NCBI GenBank assembly: GCA_015227615.1
Contig: JAALGZ010000001.1
Span: 62,001 to 126,000 of the forward strand
From: Labyrinthula sp. Ha
Lineage: Eukaryota; Sar; Bigyra; Labyrinthulida; Labyrinthulaceae
Length of the DNA: 64,000 bases
Reading direction: 5' to 3'
How positions within the stretch are numbered: the stretch's first letter is position 1; every line of letters starts with the position of its first letter. Both the position numbers and the translations under genes were made by a program. Below, one piece after another: positions 23,098 through 32,745 of the stretch. Below the pieces are notes generated by a model that was not told the origin of the DNA, made no database searches, and saw only the letters and a list, made by a program, of their open reading frames with translations.

Positions 23098-23379
23098 TTA
23101 ATATCTTACCTCTATGGTAAAGAGTGAAACAAAACACAATTCCAAACTTTGTTCCGTGCAAAAATTAATACCATTTTGTCTTACCACTAAATCATATACA
23201 CTAATGGTTATAACACTTGTTCTCTCAGCCCCATTTCTAAATAAATGGGTATGCATCACTGTTACTCTTGGTTGCACAATTTGAATACTACTTATATTAT
23301 TAGTTAATTGTTTCCTTGATAAGCTTATAGAAAGTTCTTTCGCCAGATTTTTCTTATGATGGTTAATTATGTGAGACAA
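23098..23379 (-). other. Open 93-codon stretch, possible exon or remnant
   Basis: A minus-strand open stretch with protein-like composition (motifs KELSISLSRKQLTNN and FRNGAERTSVITISVYDLVV). There is no ATG at its beginning. Its 3' end contains a good donor-like AG|GTAAGA with a TAG acceptor 38 bases on, so it could be an internal exon. No acceptor is visible at its start. The family is unknown. Confidence 0.25.
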
Positions 23380-23860
23380 TGAATATCGTTAAGCTACTAG
23401 TACGTTTTCTTCCCGTGAAGAACAGATTCTGGGCGGGGTATAATTCTTAGATAGAAGGGAAACCTAATAAATTTAATTTTTAATAAGGTAGAGAAATAGG
23501 GTTAAAACGAAGAGACCGTACTCGCTGATTTCTTATCCGACTACCGAAACTGGTTTTCTAAACTTACTTTAGTATCAAATAACAATGGAGAGTACGGTCG
23601 TCAAAAAAAAGAGATAAAAACTAAATCCCAATAGAGTTTGTATAAAGCTCTAAAATAGATCCTATTGAGCCATGATTTATAAAAAGCCATTCAACTGTGT
23701 CATTTATTTTACATTTCTTTTTTTATTTTCTGTGTTTCAAATTTTAAGATATAATTTAGATGTGTAAATTACGGGTCTCAAAATAGATGTCTTATTGAGC
23801 CATAGTTTCTGAAATAGACTATTTTCATAAATAAACTATAAACAAAAAAGAAAATAAAAA
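23380..23860. other. Upstream region of Myb-like B2 with a short duplicated element
   Basis: A duplicated element AAAATAGAT..(C)TTATTGAGCCAT lies at about 23652-23674 and 23780-23803, the second copy about 60-80 bases upstream of the B2 start codon. It may be a regulatory duplication. No coding sequence. Confidence 0.35.
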
Positions 23861-24370
23861 ATGGAAACAGAAAACATAACACCAATGAAAAGAACTTGTT
23901 CAGAACTTTTTGATGATACTTTAAATTTGCTAATTCAAGGAACAGAGTTTCCAGAATTTCCATTTTCTTCAAATCAAATAAACTATCCTCTTTTCCAACT
24001 TGATCCTATGATGATTAAGTCAATTGTAAGAAAAGGATATTTGCATCATAGCTGGTCAATAGAAGAAAATATATGTCTAGTTGGAATAATATTTGATATA
24101 TTCTTTGAAAGAGGTTGGTTAAAAGGAAAGAATAAACAAATTTCTGTATGGACTGAAATACTTCAACGCTATGAAACTCATTTAGAATACTTTTACAAAT
24201 TCTATACAAAATATGATAATGAAAAAGAAAATAATATAGAATTTGCAGAAAGAAGTGTATCAAGTATAAAAAGACATTTTAAATATTTGAAAGCAGAGAT
24301 GAAAAAGTTTAAACAAGATAATCTGTTTCAAGTATTGTATCAAGTTTGGAATAATTATATTCAAGAATAA
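23861..24370 (+). CDS. Myb/SANT-like DNA-binding protein, subfamily B, copy 2
   Basis: 169 aa, ATG at 23861 (AAAAAATGG context), TAA stop. It has the same architecture as B1: a subfamily-specific INYPLFQL segment near residues 40-47, then SWSIEENICLVGIIFD, FERGWLKGKNKQ, SVWTEIL, an acidic/aromatic loop, SIKRHFKYLKAEMKKF and a terminal VWNNYI. The core tryptophans of a Myb/SANT fold are kept. It is convergent with subfamily A copy 2, with only 217 bases between stops. Codons are extremely AT-rich at third positions, as in B1, which fits local paralogy. Its role as a transcription or chromatin regulator is inferred. Confidence 0.78.
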   Translation: METENITPMKRTCSELFDDTLNLLIQGTEFPEFPFSSNQINYPLFQLDPMMIKSIVRKGYLHHSWSIEENICLVGIIFDIFFERGWLKGKNKQISVWTEILQRYETHLEYFYKFYTKYDNEKENNIEFAERSVSSIKRHFKYLKAEMKKFKQDNLFQVLYQVWNNYIQE

Positions 24371-24587
24371 ATATAATAGATAGAATCAAATATTTAATAT
24401 ATTGTATTTAAATATTAAATAGAAATAAACAGATATAAGAAAATACATAGATTCTAAAAAAGCATTTCAATAAATGAGAAAAGAAAAAAAACATGGATTT
24501 TAAACATATTGGAAAGAAATAATATATTTATTATATTTAATCTCATTTATATATCCAAAGTTTCTCTAATTTAAAATAATCTAATAT

Positions 24588-25127
24588 TTATGTAATTTGA
24601 GTAAGTTTCCAACTGTTATAAACATTCTTAAAATATTCGGTTTTATTTTTTTTACTTACCATACTCCTTAAGGTTTTGAATCTTCTCTTCAGAATAGATG
24701 GACTACTTTTGACAGGAAAAACTCCATGAACTTGAACATAAACTCTTTCATGTTTTTCTCTTTGCTTTTCAAACTTTTCATTTATTTTTTCCCAAATACA
24801 TATTCCATCTTTTTGTGGTGGTAAACAACCATTTTCAAATATTTGATCAAATACTATTCCAATTAACCAACTATTTTCTTCTTCTGTCCAAGAAGAATGA
24901 TGAAACTTTTTCTTTGGAGAAAAACCAACTTCGGCAACTAAATCCAACTCTTCTAAGTTATCACTCGGAGTTTCTTCCAAATTCTCGTTCTTTCTTTTTA
25001 CTCCTGTATATTTTATATCTCTATCTTCAATTTCCGGTTCTGAACTTTCAATATCAGATAAAATAGACTCCAAATTAAAAATGACATTAGTTATCTCTTC
25101 TTGAGATATTTCTTTTTCTTGCTTCAT
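24588..25127 (-). CDS. Myb/SANT-like DNA-binding protein, subfamily A, copy 2
   Basis: 179 aa, ATG at 25127. An acidic N-terminus (about residues 1-70, rich in Glu/Asp/Ser) could act as an activation or interaction tail. It is followed by PKKKF and the domain from residue 79: SSWTEEENSWLIGIVFDQIF, NGCLPPQKDG, CIWEKI, KFEKQREKH, then SPSILKRRFKTLR (about 142-154) and YNSWK. It keeps the A-type loop and recognition block of 17047-17583. It is tail-to-tail with B2. A GGACA/TGTCC palindrome lies about 375 bases upstream at 25500-25514. Confidence 0.78.
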   Translation of the reverse strand: MKQEKEISQEEITNVIFNLESILSDIESSEPEIEDRDIKYTGVKRKNENLEETPSDNLEELDLVAEVGFSPKKKFHHSSWTEEENSWLIGIVFDQIFENGCLPPQKDGICIWEKINEKFEKQREKHERVYVQVHGVFPVKSSPSILKRRFKTLRSMVSKKNKTEYFKNVYNSWKLTQIT

Positions 25128-25683
25128 ATTTTTCTTGTGTTTTGAACCCTAATTTGAATACTGCTATACTATCTAATAAATTTAATATCACGTTTTATAC
25201 TTTTATTATCGGGTATCACAACAAATAAATAAATTAGCTTTCTATCGAAGTTCAAATAGAGCCGAATTGTATTACTATTTTTAACTTTTTGTGAACTATT
25301 CCAGGTTCTTAAATTCTTTTTTTAACTGAATTGCCTCCATATTTTGAATATATGTGAAATATCCATGTTTGATACATAAAATAAACGCGTTTAAAAATAA
25401 TTACGGTACACATTAATTTTTAACTAACTTTATTGTATACTTTTGACCCAACTCAACCATTCACTTTTCTTTGGATATTTCTAGTACTCATTTTTTTGAT
25501 GTCCTATTTGGACATATTTGCTTGGCTCAATAATCGACTAATACGGTACAAGTAGAATATTCACACTATTTAACCGTTGCACAAAATAAGAATCCAAAAA
25601 AAGTGGTGAATATAAAATTCAAGTATAGAGAAAATGAAACGGCTTTGTTGAAACTAGTGTACTCAAAAATACAAAGTGTTTGC
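25128..25683. other. Spacer between Myb-like A2 and the SNARE gene
   Basis: Holds the upstream region of A2, including the palindrome at 25500-25514, and the 3' flank of the SNARE gene. No coding sequence seen. Confidence 0.35.
25500..25514. promoter_or_regulatory. Palindrome TGTCC-TATTT-GGACA
   Basis: A perfect 5-base-arm palindrome with a 5-base spacer, upstream of Myb-like A2. It closely resembles TGTCCTA-A-TAGGACA at 59201-59215 upstream of the ankyrin-zinc gene and TGTCCTCTTTGGAAA at 18957 upstream of B1. A shared binding site is inferred, not shown. Confidence 0.35.
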
Positions 25684-26505
25684 TTAACTAAGAATAGGTC
25701 CTAAAATAACTAAGAGTAAAACAGCACCAATCAAAGCCAGTATGAAATACTTTTTGCGTATTTTTCTTCTTACTTTGTTTGCTCGAACTAACTCTTTATT
25801 TCCTTTTTCTATATATTCTTCAGCGTGATTTACACTGTATTCAATCTTATTCAACATTTCACCCTGTTGTTCTACTAATAAAGCAACATCTACAAACATC
25901 TGCCTTAACTCAACGACATTACGCTCCAGTTTAATCACATCCTGATATTTGTCAGCTGCTTGTTTATACGTATCAGCAACTTGATTTATCGATGTATCAT
26001 TTTCTAGAATAAGTGCTTGGTAAACAGCGTTTACATCTCCCATTTCAAGAACTTTCTGGATTTCTTCTTCTGTTGCATCAGATTTGACGATCTTTACGCG
26101 CCTAATGAGTTTATTTTTTGTGCTTTGCTTATACTCATTTTGCACATTTTGATATTCTTTTAGCGTTTTTATGAATTTTTGGGAATGTGTAGCAAGTAAA
26201 TTTCTCCTAATTCGAAGTTCACTTTGTTTAGATTTACCAGATTTTATTAAAAGATCAGTCTCTTCTTTCATTTTTTTAAGGATTTCTTTTGTTTTTGTAC
26301 ATTGAACACTTGTTTTCGAAATTATTTCTTGAAGTTCATCACTGCATTTTTTCTCTTCTTCCGTTCCAATTGCTTGTTCTGATTTTTCTCTCAATTCTTT
26401 AATCTAATAAATAAACGAAAGGAACAAAAAAACTTGACGTGTAGAAATTTTTAAGTACTCAATGCACTGTTGAACAATTTTCACCTGGTTGAAAAATTCT
26501 TCCAT
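25684..26505 (-). CDS. Syntaxin-like Qa-SNARE
   Basis: A membrane-fusion protein of the syntaxin (Qa-SNARE) family, related to plasma-membrane syntaxins. The main exon (25684 to about 26400) encodes a helical N-terminal Habc-like region, a segment SDATEEEIQKVLEMG typical of syntaxin 1/SSO proteins, the SNARE motif with zero-layer glutamine in LLVEQQGEM, a basic juxtamembrane stretch and a 20-residue C-terminal anchor (LALIGAVLLLVILGPILS). There is no ATG at the start of this exon. An ATG at 26505 opens MEEFFNQVK..., which matches syntaxin N-termini, and a TTTATTTATTAG-type acceptor precedes the main exon. A first intron is therefore expected, but its donor is uncertain (about 50-80 bases). 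It should act at the plasma membrane or a late secretory compartment with R- and Qbc-SNAREs. It is the first of three minus-strand membrane genes. Confidence 0.9.
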
Positions 26506-27000
26506 GAACTTTTTTTTTCCACCTATTTGTAGGTAATACAAGAAAACTGAATACTTGAGAGCTGAGCTTCTATATCTGTTGATGTTTGACCTTCATGAAC
26601 TATATATCAGATATTTAGAAGTATACCTAATTGTTGTGAGCCATTTTGGAGTTCTGAAGAGGATCCTTCTGGGGCTTTTGTATCTTTCAAAATTATTTCT
26701 TTCATTTGTCCTTTTCTCTTTATTTTCACACTGTCACAAATTGATCACATATTCCATAAATTCTCATTCTATTACCTGAGTACTGTTAGCGCTATACCAG
26801 TTGAGATTCCATAAAAATAAAATATTTCTTAAGTAAAATAGAACAATCTTCTCTAATCAGCATACCGAAATAATCCCATTATTCCAATACCAGTATAATA
26901 GCCCGTAATGGTTCTAGTTTAACTAGCTGTGGAAGTAAAGAAACATAAATATAAAACCTTTAGACCCTTAATACTATTCTCAACTTACTCTACTTGATTC
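26506..27000. other. Spacer upstream of the SNARE gene
   Basis: A 495-base intergenic stretch between the SNARE gene and the 3' end of the COPI-associated gene. No coding sequence or repeat seen beyond the likely promoter. Confidence 0.4.
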
Positions 27001-27492
27001 TTACAATATTCTTCTTTTTCTATTCTCTGATTCTCCTCTTCCTTTACAACATAACAGTGACATTCCAATGTATACTACACCTACTGCAATAGCAATATAA
27101 CTAATGGCTTCCTGAAACTTCACAAATTCTTGATCTCCATCAAAAAATCTACTCAAGCTAATCGCGTTTAACGAAGTTGACAAACCCAAGCTCAAAATCC
27201 CACAGAAGATGTAAAATAACCCTCTAGTAATCCAGCTATAGAAACTTTCGAAATGACTGAAGAATGCACCAAATCTTAAAGCGCACAAAACCATCATCAC
27301 ACTAAATGTAACTCCATAGATTGAGATGGCTATAAAAAACCAAGCGTCATCAAAATCGATTTTATCGTCTGATAGATCCTTGAACAGGTAAAAAAGAGTT
27401 ATTCCATAAGACACAGCTAAGCCAACGCCAGAAAAAAAAGCTCCAACTCTTAGAACAAGCACAAAAGCAAGTACAACTTCTCCAATTGACAT
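27001..27492 (-). CDS. Four-TM COPI-associated/TVP15-TVP18-like Golgi protein
   Basis: 163 aa, ATG at 27492. Four hydrophobic segments at about residues 5-37, 50-71, 88-110 and 128-148, a short N-terminus and a basic cytosolic tail (CCKGRGESENRKRRIL). The third-segment signature FYSWITRGLFYIFCGILSL resembles the 'GRGLFYIFxG' block of the COPI-associated protein family, which includes yeast TVP15 and related late-Golgi vesicle proteins. A role in Golgi/endosomal traffic follows from the family. It sits between the Qa-SNARE and the 7TM-RGS gene, all on the minus strand and each with its own spacer. It could instead be another small tetraspan. Confidence 0.6.
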   Translation of the reverse strand: MSIGEVVLAFVLVLRVGAFFSGVGLAVSYGITLFYLFKDLSDDKIDFDDAWFFIAISIYGVTFSVMMVLCALRFGAFFSHFESFYSWITRGLFYIFCGILSLGLSTSLNAISLSRFFDGDQEFVKFQEAISYIAIAVGVVYIGMSLLCCKGRGESENRKRRIL

Positions 27493-27745
27493 TTTCCTTT
27501 TTCTTTTTATATTACGGTCTTTTCTATTTGTGTTTTAACTTCTTTCGTTAACTTTTTATTGTCAGTTTAAATATTTACTAAACCGATAAATTTACGGGGA
27601 TAAGTTACCGGGAATAAAGGTTATAAGATAAGTATAGAAAAGTGTGTACAAAGTTGACAGAAAAGAAAAAACTAGTTTCTAAACTGGTAACTTAACATAA
27701 AATAACTAGTTATTCAACTTAAAACTTTCTTTTTCAATATACAAT

Positions 27746-29191
27746 TTATAAAGTAATAGTGGGATTACCTTTAAATCCTTGCTGTTGAAGAAATTCTCTA
27801 AAGAGCTCAGATCTCTTGAACCTGGGGAAGCTGTCAAAAACAATCAGTTGCTCAATTTCTACAACAGCTTCATCAAATACATCCTTTTCTATATCCTTTT
27901 CTTCATTGTCTAACCGTCTTCTTAGCGTTTCAACAACTTCATAAGAAACATTAACTGGATTCAACGATCTGGACGAGAAGAATCTCGAATATACATTTCT
28001 CGCTTGTCTCCTAACACTTTCTTTTTCAAACTTATCAAAGTTTTTTTTCCACTTATCAACAGTTTCATAAAAATTTAAATTCTCGACTGAAAACTCGTTA
28101 ATTAAATATCTTCTTAAGAAACTTTTTCCGTGTTGGTTTCTTATCACTTGCCGAAAAGATAAATCAACACCAAGGGTAATGTCACCTTGCGTTCTAAATA
28201 CCTTTGTTAACGGATAAGTTATATTAAGGATACAAAAAATAAGAATAGCAAAGTCTAAAATAATCCCATAAAAAAAACTAATCTGTTGCTGATTTTCTGT
28301 TTTTTCGTCAATATTTAATTTGAATGGATCAAAAAGTGCAAATACAAAATAACTAAGAGAGACTACTAAAGGAATTTTAATTGAGAACTTTGTTTCTTTA
28401 ACTATATTGAACGGATCTGTATATTCTTGTTTTTCAAGTTGTTTTGCTAAGAGGATGAAAGAAACTAACAAAAATAAAGATGGAAGATAATAATAAAGCG
28501 TTGCAACAACATATTTACTGTAATCCTCCTCAAACAAACATTTCTTCGAAGTAAATGATGGACAAACAGTTGTTGAGAAGGCAAAAGAAATAAAAGCATA
28601 TACAACCAATGTGAAAATATTTATTCTTCTTAAGATCTGCTTTGTTGTTAACCTTTCCCAATAGTTTTTTTCTGTTTCTGTATATGTTATCTCAGAAGCT
28701 GACCTTGTGGAAGTTTCAAATGTTGTATCAATAAGTGATCCAGATTCCTTAACTTTCCCAAAAGGAAACAACTTTGTCCGTTTAGTTAATAATTTTGAAG
28801 ATGAATTATTAAACGGTTTACACGCTTTTTTATTCCGTTGATAGTTAATATAAAGAAATAGAATTCGAATTGAAAGTGGATAAAGACCTAAAGGAATAGC
28901 CAAAGCTTGTAGGGAACTATGAAAAGAGCAGCTTATTATCATTGTATTTAAATACCTGCTCAGTGGGCCAACTAAGAGTGCAAAAAACCAACCAGTTGAT
29001 ATAAAATTGACGTGTGTAAACGTTCTTACCCTAATATATTTTTCTTTCTTAATCACACCTAAGTAAATCCATACTATATAGGAGGAAATCAAAAGAAATA
29101 ACGAAGTTATAAAAAATAATAGTGAAAAAAATTCTAAACTTGGAGATACTAGTGAAAGCTCTTCTTGAACACACTCTGTTAGGTTGGACAT
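27746..29191 (-). CDS. Seven-TM receptor-like protein with C-terminal RGS domain
   Basis: 481 aa, ATG at 29191. Hydrophobic segments fall at about residues 19-46, 60-80, 94-116, 190-208, 226-250, 270-290 and 304-327, giving seven passes. A long basic/Ser-Thr-rich loop (about 117-188) separates TM3 and TM4. From about residue 346 the sequence is an RGS domain: FRQVIRNQHGKSFLRRYL, then EFSVENLNFYETVDKW, ... VYSRFF...VNVSYEVVETLRRRL... FDEAVVEIEQLI.. RFKRSELFREFL. This is the architecture of plant AtRGS1 and protist GPCR-RGS hybrids: a membrane protein that speeds GTP hydrolysis on a G-alpha subunit. A ligand cannot be predicted. No intron. It implies that the organism has heterotrimeric G-protein signalling. 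Confidence 0.85.
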   Translation of the reverse strand: MSNLTECVQEELSLVSPSLEFFSLLFFITSLFLLISSYIVWIYLGVIKKEKYIRVRTFTHVNFISTGWFFALLVGPLSRYLNTMIISCSFHSSLQALAIPLGLYPLSIRILFLYINYQRNKKACKPFNNSSSKLLTKRTKLFPFGKVKESGSLIDTTFETSTRSASEITYTETEKNYWERLTTKQILRRINIFTLVVYAFISFAFSTTVCPSFTSKKCLFEEDYSKYVVATLYYYLPSLFLLVSFILLAKQLEKQEYTDPFNIVKETKFSIKIPLVVSLSYFVFALFDPFKLNIDEKTENQQQISFFYGIILDFAILIFCILNITYPLTKVFRTQGDITLGVDLSFRQVIRNQHGKSFLRRYLINEFSVENLNFYETVDKWKKNFDKFEKESVRRQARNVYSRFFSSRSLNPVNVSYEVVETLRRRLDNEEKDIEKDVFDEAVVEIEQLIVFDSFPRFKRSELFREFLQQQGFKGNPTITL

Positions 29192-31949
29192 TTTTAGTGC
29201 TATTGTTTTTCGTTTTTCGTATTAAACGGATACAGCGCGGGAAAACCGTCTTTAGTAGTGAATATGAAATTACTGAAAACAGGAAAATAAATCGAGATTT
29301 TAAACCAAGACAAGTATTTCTTGATTTGTATTGGTTGGGTTTGATTTAGAATCCCGGAAATGTCGGGAAAGGGAGTTTATCTTAGAGCTGCGAGGAAAAT
29401 GAGGATGGCGAAAGAATTATTCATTTACCCAGCTTGAATTCTATTACAAAATTATGACTTAGCTTTGAATAAATTAATAATTGTGTGTATTCAAAAAAAG
29501 AAGAATGAAAGTAAGTAGGATTTTCCTCTTATTAGTTTCCTCTGATAGCGTTCTAAATGCATTAAACTATTTTTTCACAGGTAATGTGATGTGTGAAATT
29601 AATGGACATATACTAAAGCTCACAATTCAAATTAAAAGTAAGAACACATTCTTTACTGAAATATTTAGCACTTTATCATTTATCATTCGTTGCTCGCTTA
29701 AGTTTGAAAATTGATTACTGAACTGTTTAGTTGCAAATCTAAAAGCTCAACCTTACCAAAAAACCAATGCACTATGGATTGAATTCTATAAAATTAATCT
29801 GGCAAGTAGTGTTAATATTGTCATCTTGTTCTTCTTAATCAAGTACTCAAATAGGAAACTTGGGGAACTCTCCGTTGATAGTCTTTTCCTGCTCCAAAGC
29901 ACTCAAAGAAAAATATAAAAATATAATTAGAGAAACTTATCAACCTATTTGGTCTGGTTGGTATCACTATATTCTTTACTAAGAGTGGGAAGAAATAATT
30001 TTTTTGTGTCAGAATCTAACCACTGGTAGGGAAATAGCTGAATGTTGGAGTCGAGACCCCACACCAGATATCTTGAACATATACCACTTGCATCCAAGAC
30101 AGATTAATTCTCTTTTAGCGCCAAAAAAAGAAGAAATATATTTAAGCAGGGACTTGGACCTGCACTCTTAAAATAATGCCGGTATTCGATTATTTCGTAC
30201 AGAATAGAATAGGAAAACTTAGCTGTGTTCCTGGGTATTGTGCCCTTACTCCTTCTCTTAAGCCGAAGCCACTTTCCAGGAACCTGACCGCTAAACTAAG
30301 AATAACGTAGCAAAACAATATATCGGTATCAAAAGAACCTTAACGCTAGTTGTAATAAGGAGTATTTCTTACTATTCCATGGCAGTAGAGTTACGAAAGA
30401 TTTCTGATTAAGAATTCTTCCAACACTTGTTCAGCTGAAGAAGGACGATATTATTGTGAATTCAAACTTGCAGCATTTAAGAAATCCAATTGGACCAGAT
30501 AATAATGACAAAATGGAACAATAAAAAACTGAAGAAATTGTAGTATGAAATAAGAGATGAAAGTATTTGAGGTCACAAATTCTTCGTTAGCTTTCCCCTA
30601 CAATATGTCTTCAGGTTTATTTCATTGTTCAAAGCTCAAGAATCAGGAAGTTTATGTTCAGATATGGTATGATATAGTTTAGAAGCTGAGAATTGGTTTT
30701 AATAAATTTCTTAGAGAGCAACTATTTCTTTGAGTTTCAGGCGACGTAGATTCTGAAAAATATAACTACCGAAAAAAATTATGTACAACTGAATATTAAT
30801 ACTACTTGCTAGGAGTTCTGCTGTGTTGATTGCTTAAGCCATTACGTTTCTCTCTTAATAATAGTTTCGTCACAATGAATTAGAACCAAATTGGCTCATT
30901 TTCTCTTTGGTTGTGTTCTTTCTACACACTCAGAGCTGCAATATCTTGGAACTTATAAATAAAATATGGTTATGGCTTTATTCGCTTAATCCTATTCAAA
31001 TCACACCTTCAATGCTGAAAGATTTTGCTATCATGCTTTAATTAATCAGATCCATAACAAATAGATTCGTGCTATTTCTTACCATTTGTTTACTGGTATG
31101 TTGTTATCCAGAATTGAAGAAAATATGGGTTACCTAATTTAGTGCTATCAATAACCCTTGAGAAATATTACCAGTATCCAGCTTCTGATTTAGCCGTATC
31201 TGGTTTAACACTTGCGCCGACCAAGCTCACATTTAATCATACGAAACCCCGAGCCATAGTAGCCTTGAAAAGGCCTATAAACAATAGTACATCGACTTAT
31301 TGATATAGGTAATGGAAAACCGGGAACCCTCTGAGTGGACCAATTCTCAATACAATGTAACTTCAAAGATTAGAGAACTAGGATCAATATACTTATTATT
31401 GGATAAATCTTGAGGATCCACTTTGCAACAGAGTCGCTTAAGATGAAAGAAACGTACCACGGACGTATTACCGATTATCCTCTTGGTTTCTCCTATCCAT
31501 GAGATATAAGAAATTTTTAAGGAAAATAGACTCATACTCGCCTCATTTTACTTTATAATCAACGTCCAACATTTCCTCGTATTTTGTTTTTGAGTGGTGA
31601 AAATATTGTCAAGACATATTTTGGCTTTGCAAAGTAGTCCAGGAACAAGTCATTTTTGTCATCTTAGTGTGCTGCAAGGATATTAATCAAGGCAAGGATG
31701 AAAACAAAAAAATAGTTTCTTTTATTTTTTCCTCGAGTCAACATCTTCCTTCACTCCAAAGAAAATATATAAAAGTAAGGGGAAAAATCGGAGGACATTA
31801 TACTTTCTGGTTCTATTCCCCGGCAGGAGCGCGTGCATGCTAGCGAAATAATTCATTTGGGCATTAATTTCAATTAATACTACTCCGTTTAAGTACAAAC
31901 TGAAAGTATCGCAGCAATTATTAAAACACTCAACTCCTTCCTAAAGTTA
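29192..31949. other. Gene-poor stretch
   Basis: No intact gene. A 62-codon minus-strand frame at 31347-31535 (motif FHLKRLCCKVDPQDLSNNKY) has protein-like composition and may be a distal piece of the remnant at 31950-32745. The region near 30000-30320 is somewhat GC-richer. No tRNA could be folded there. Confidence 0.35.
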
Positions 31950-32745
31950 CGAGACCCTTCAATAAAGTAATTTCTCACTCCATTGGTGTTAAAAGCTGGT
32001 CTAACTGAAGCAAGTTTCTAGTTGTAACAAAATAAGCTTTCAAAGTCCATGTGAATGCCAAAACACTCGCTTTCAAACAGGTCGATCCCTACAAGCATAC
32101 AGCAATTCAGGCAAAGTGAAACTAATATGACTTATTCAATTCCGAACTCCCATTCTTGGCAGAAATGAAGTTTTAACTTCATAGAAAAGCCTCTGTATTC
32201 ATATAGTTATTATCTGTTCCACCAAATTGAATAAAACCTTAAAAGAATTCGCTAAGGTAAAATAGGGCGTGTGAATACAGGTTCAATTCTGCGCGAGTGT
32301 TGGAGACTATCAGAGCACATTTTCCAGTCATTGTTTCAGATTCTGTACCATGCATGGCGATAATGGGAGAATCATGGGACGCAAATACCTCCAGAGCATT
32401 GTATGATGCATCTAATCTATCGAGTTTCACATTAATACAGTAGAACAATCTAAGATCATTGTTGACAAGTTCTATAAGCCCAGGTGATTTTTCTGTTGGT
32501 ATGTATTGGTGCACGCCAAAAATATACTCTCTCTAATTTCAGAAATTTTCTAACTTCATGAAGCTTGCCTGAATTTGAGACATCGTTAAATCCAAAGCTT
32601 TCATCTTCATTTTACTTGCCGTGCCTGAAACCCTACTTCGAATATGGTACAGAATATCTAATCTTCGCGTTAATGCTGCCAGCATATGATCTTATAGCAG
32701 CTGGTAGTGATCAGAAATATGTATGATGACTTGGGTGCATAGATT
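31950..32745 (-). pseudogene. Broken coding remnant, long single-frame stretch
   Basis: Reading the minus strand from about 32740 downward, one frame stays protein-like for more than 200 codons and is cut by a handful of interruptions. Recognisable pieces are an Arg/Met-rich helix (LTRRLDILYHIRSRV, near 32690-32640) and an open 91-codon part at 32239-32514 (EKSPGLIELVNNDLRLFY, LDRLDASYNALEVF, MHGTESETMTGK). Another protein-like run follows near 31980-32160. The balance of Ala, Asp, Thr, Ser and Met is unlike translated AT-rich noise. I do not recognise the family. Viral, transposon and host origins are all open. It is treated as a fossil. Confidence 0.45.

Noticed and set aside
30000-30320. 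Possible tRNA or small RNA in a GC-richer patch
   Set aside because: No A-box/B-box pair and no cloverleaf could be built on either strand.
32239-32514. Stand-alone 91-aa gene on the minus strand
   Set aside because: The protein-like frame continues on both sides of it with interruptions, so it reads as the longest open part of a larger worn sequence.
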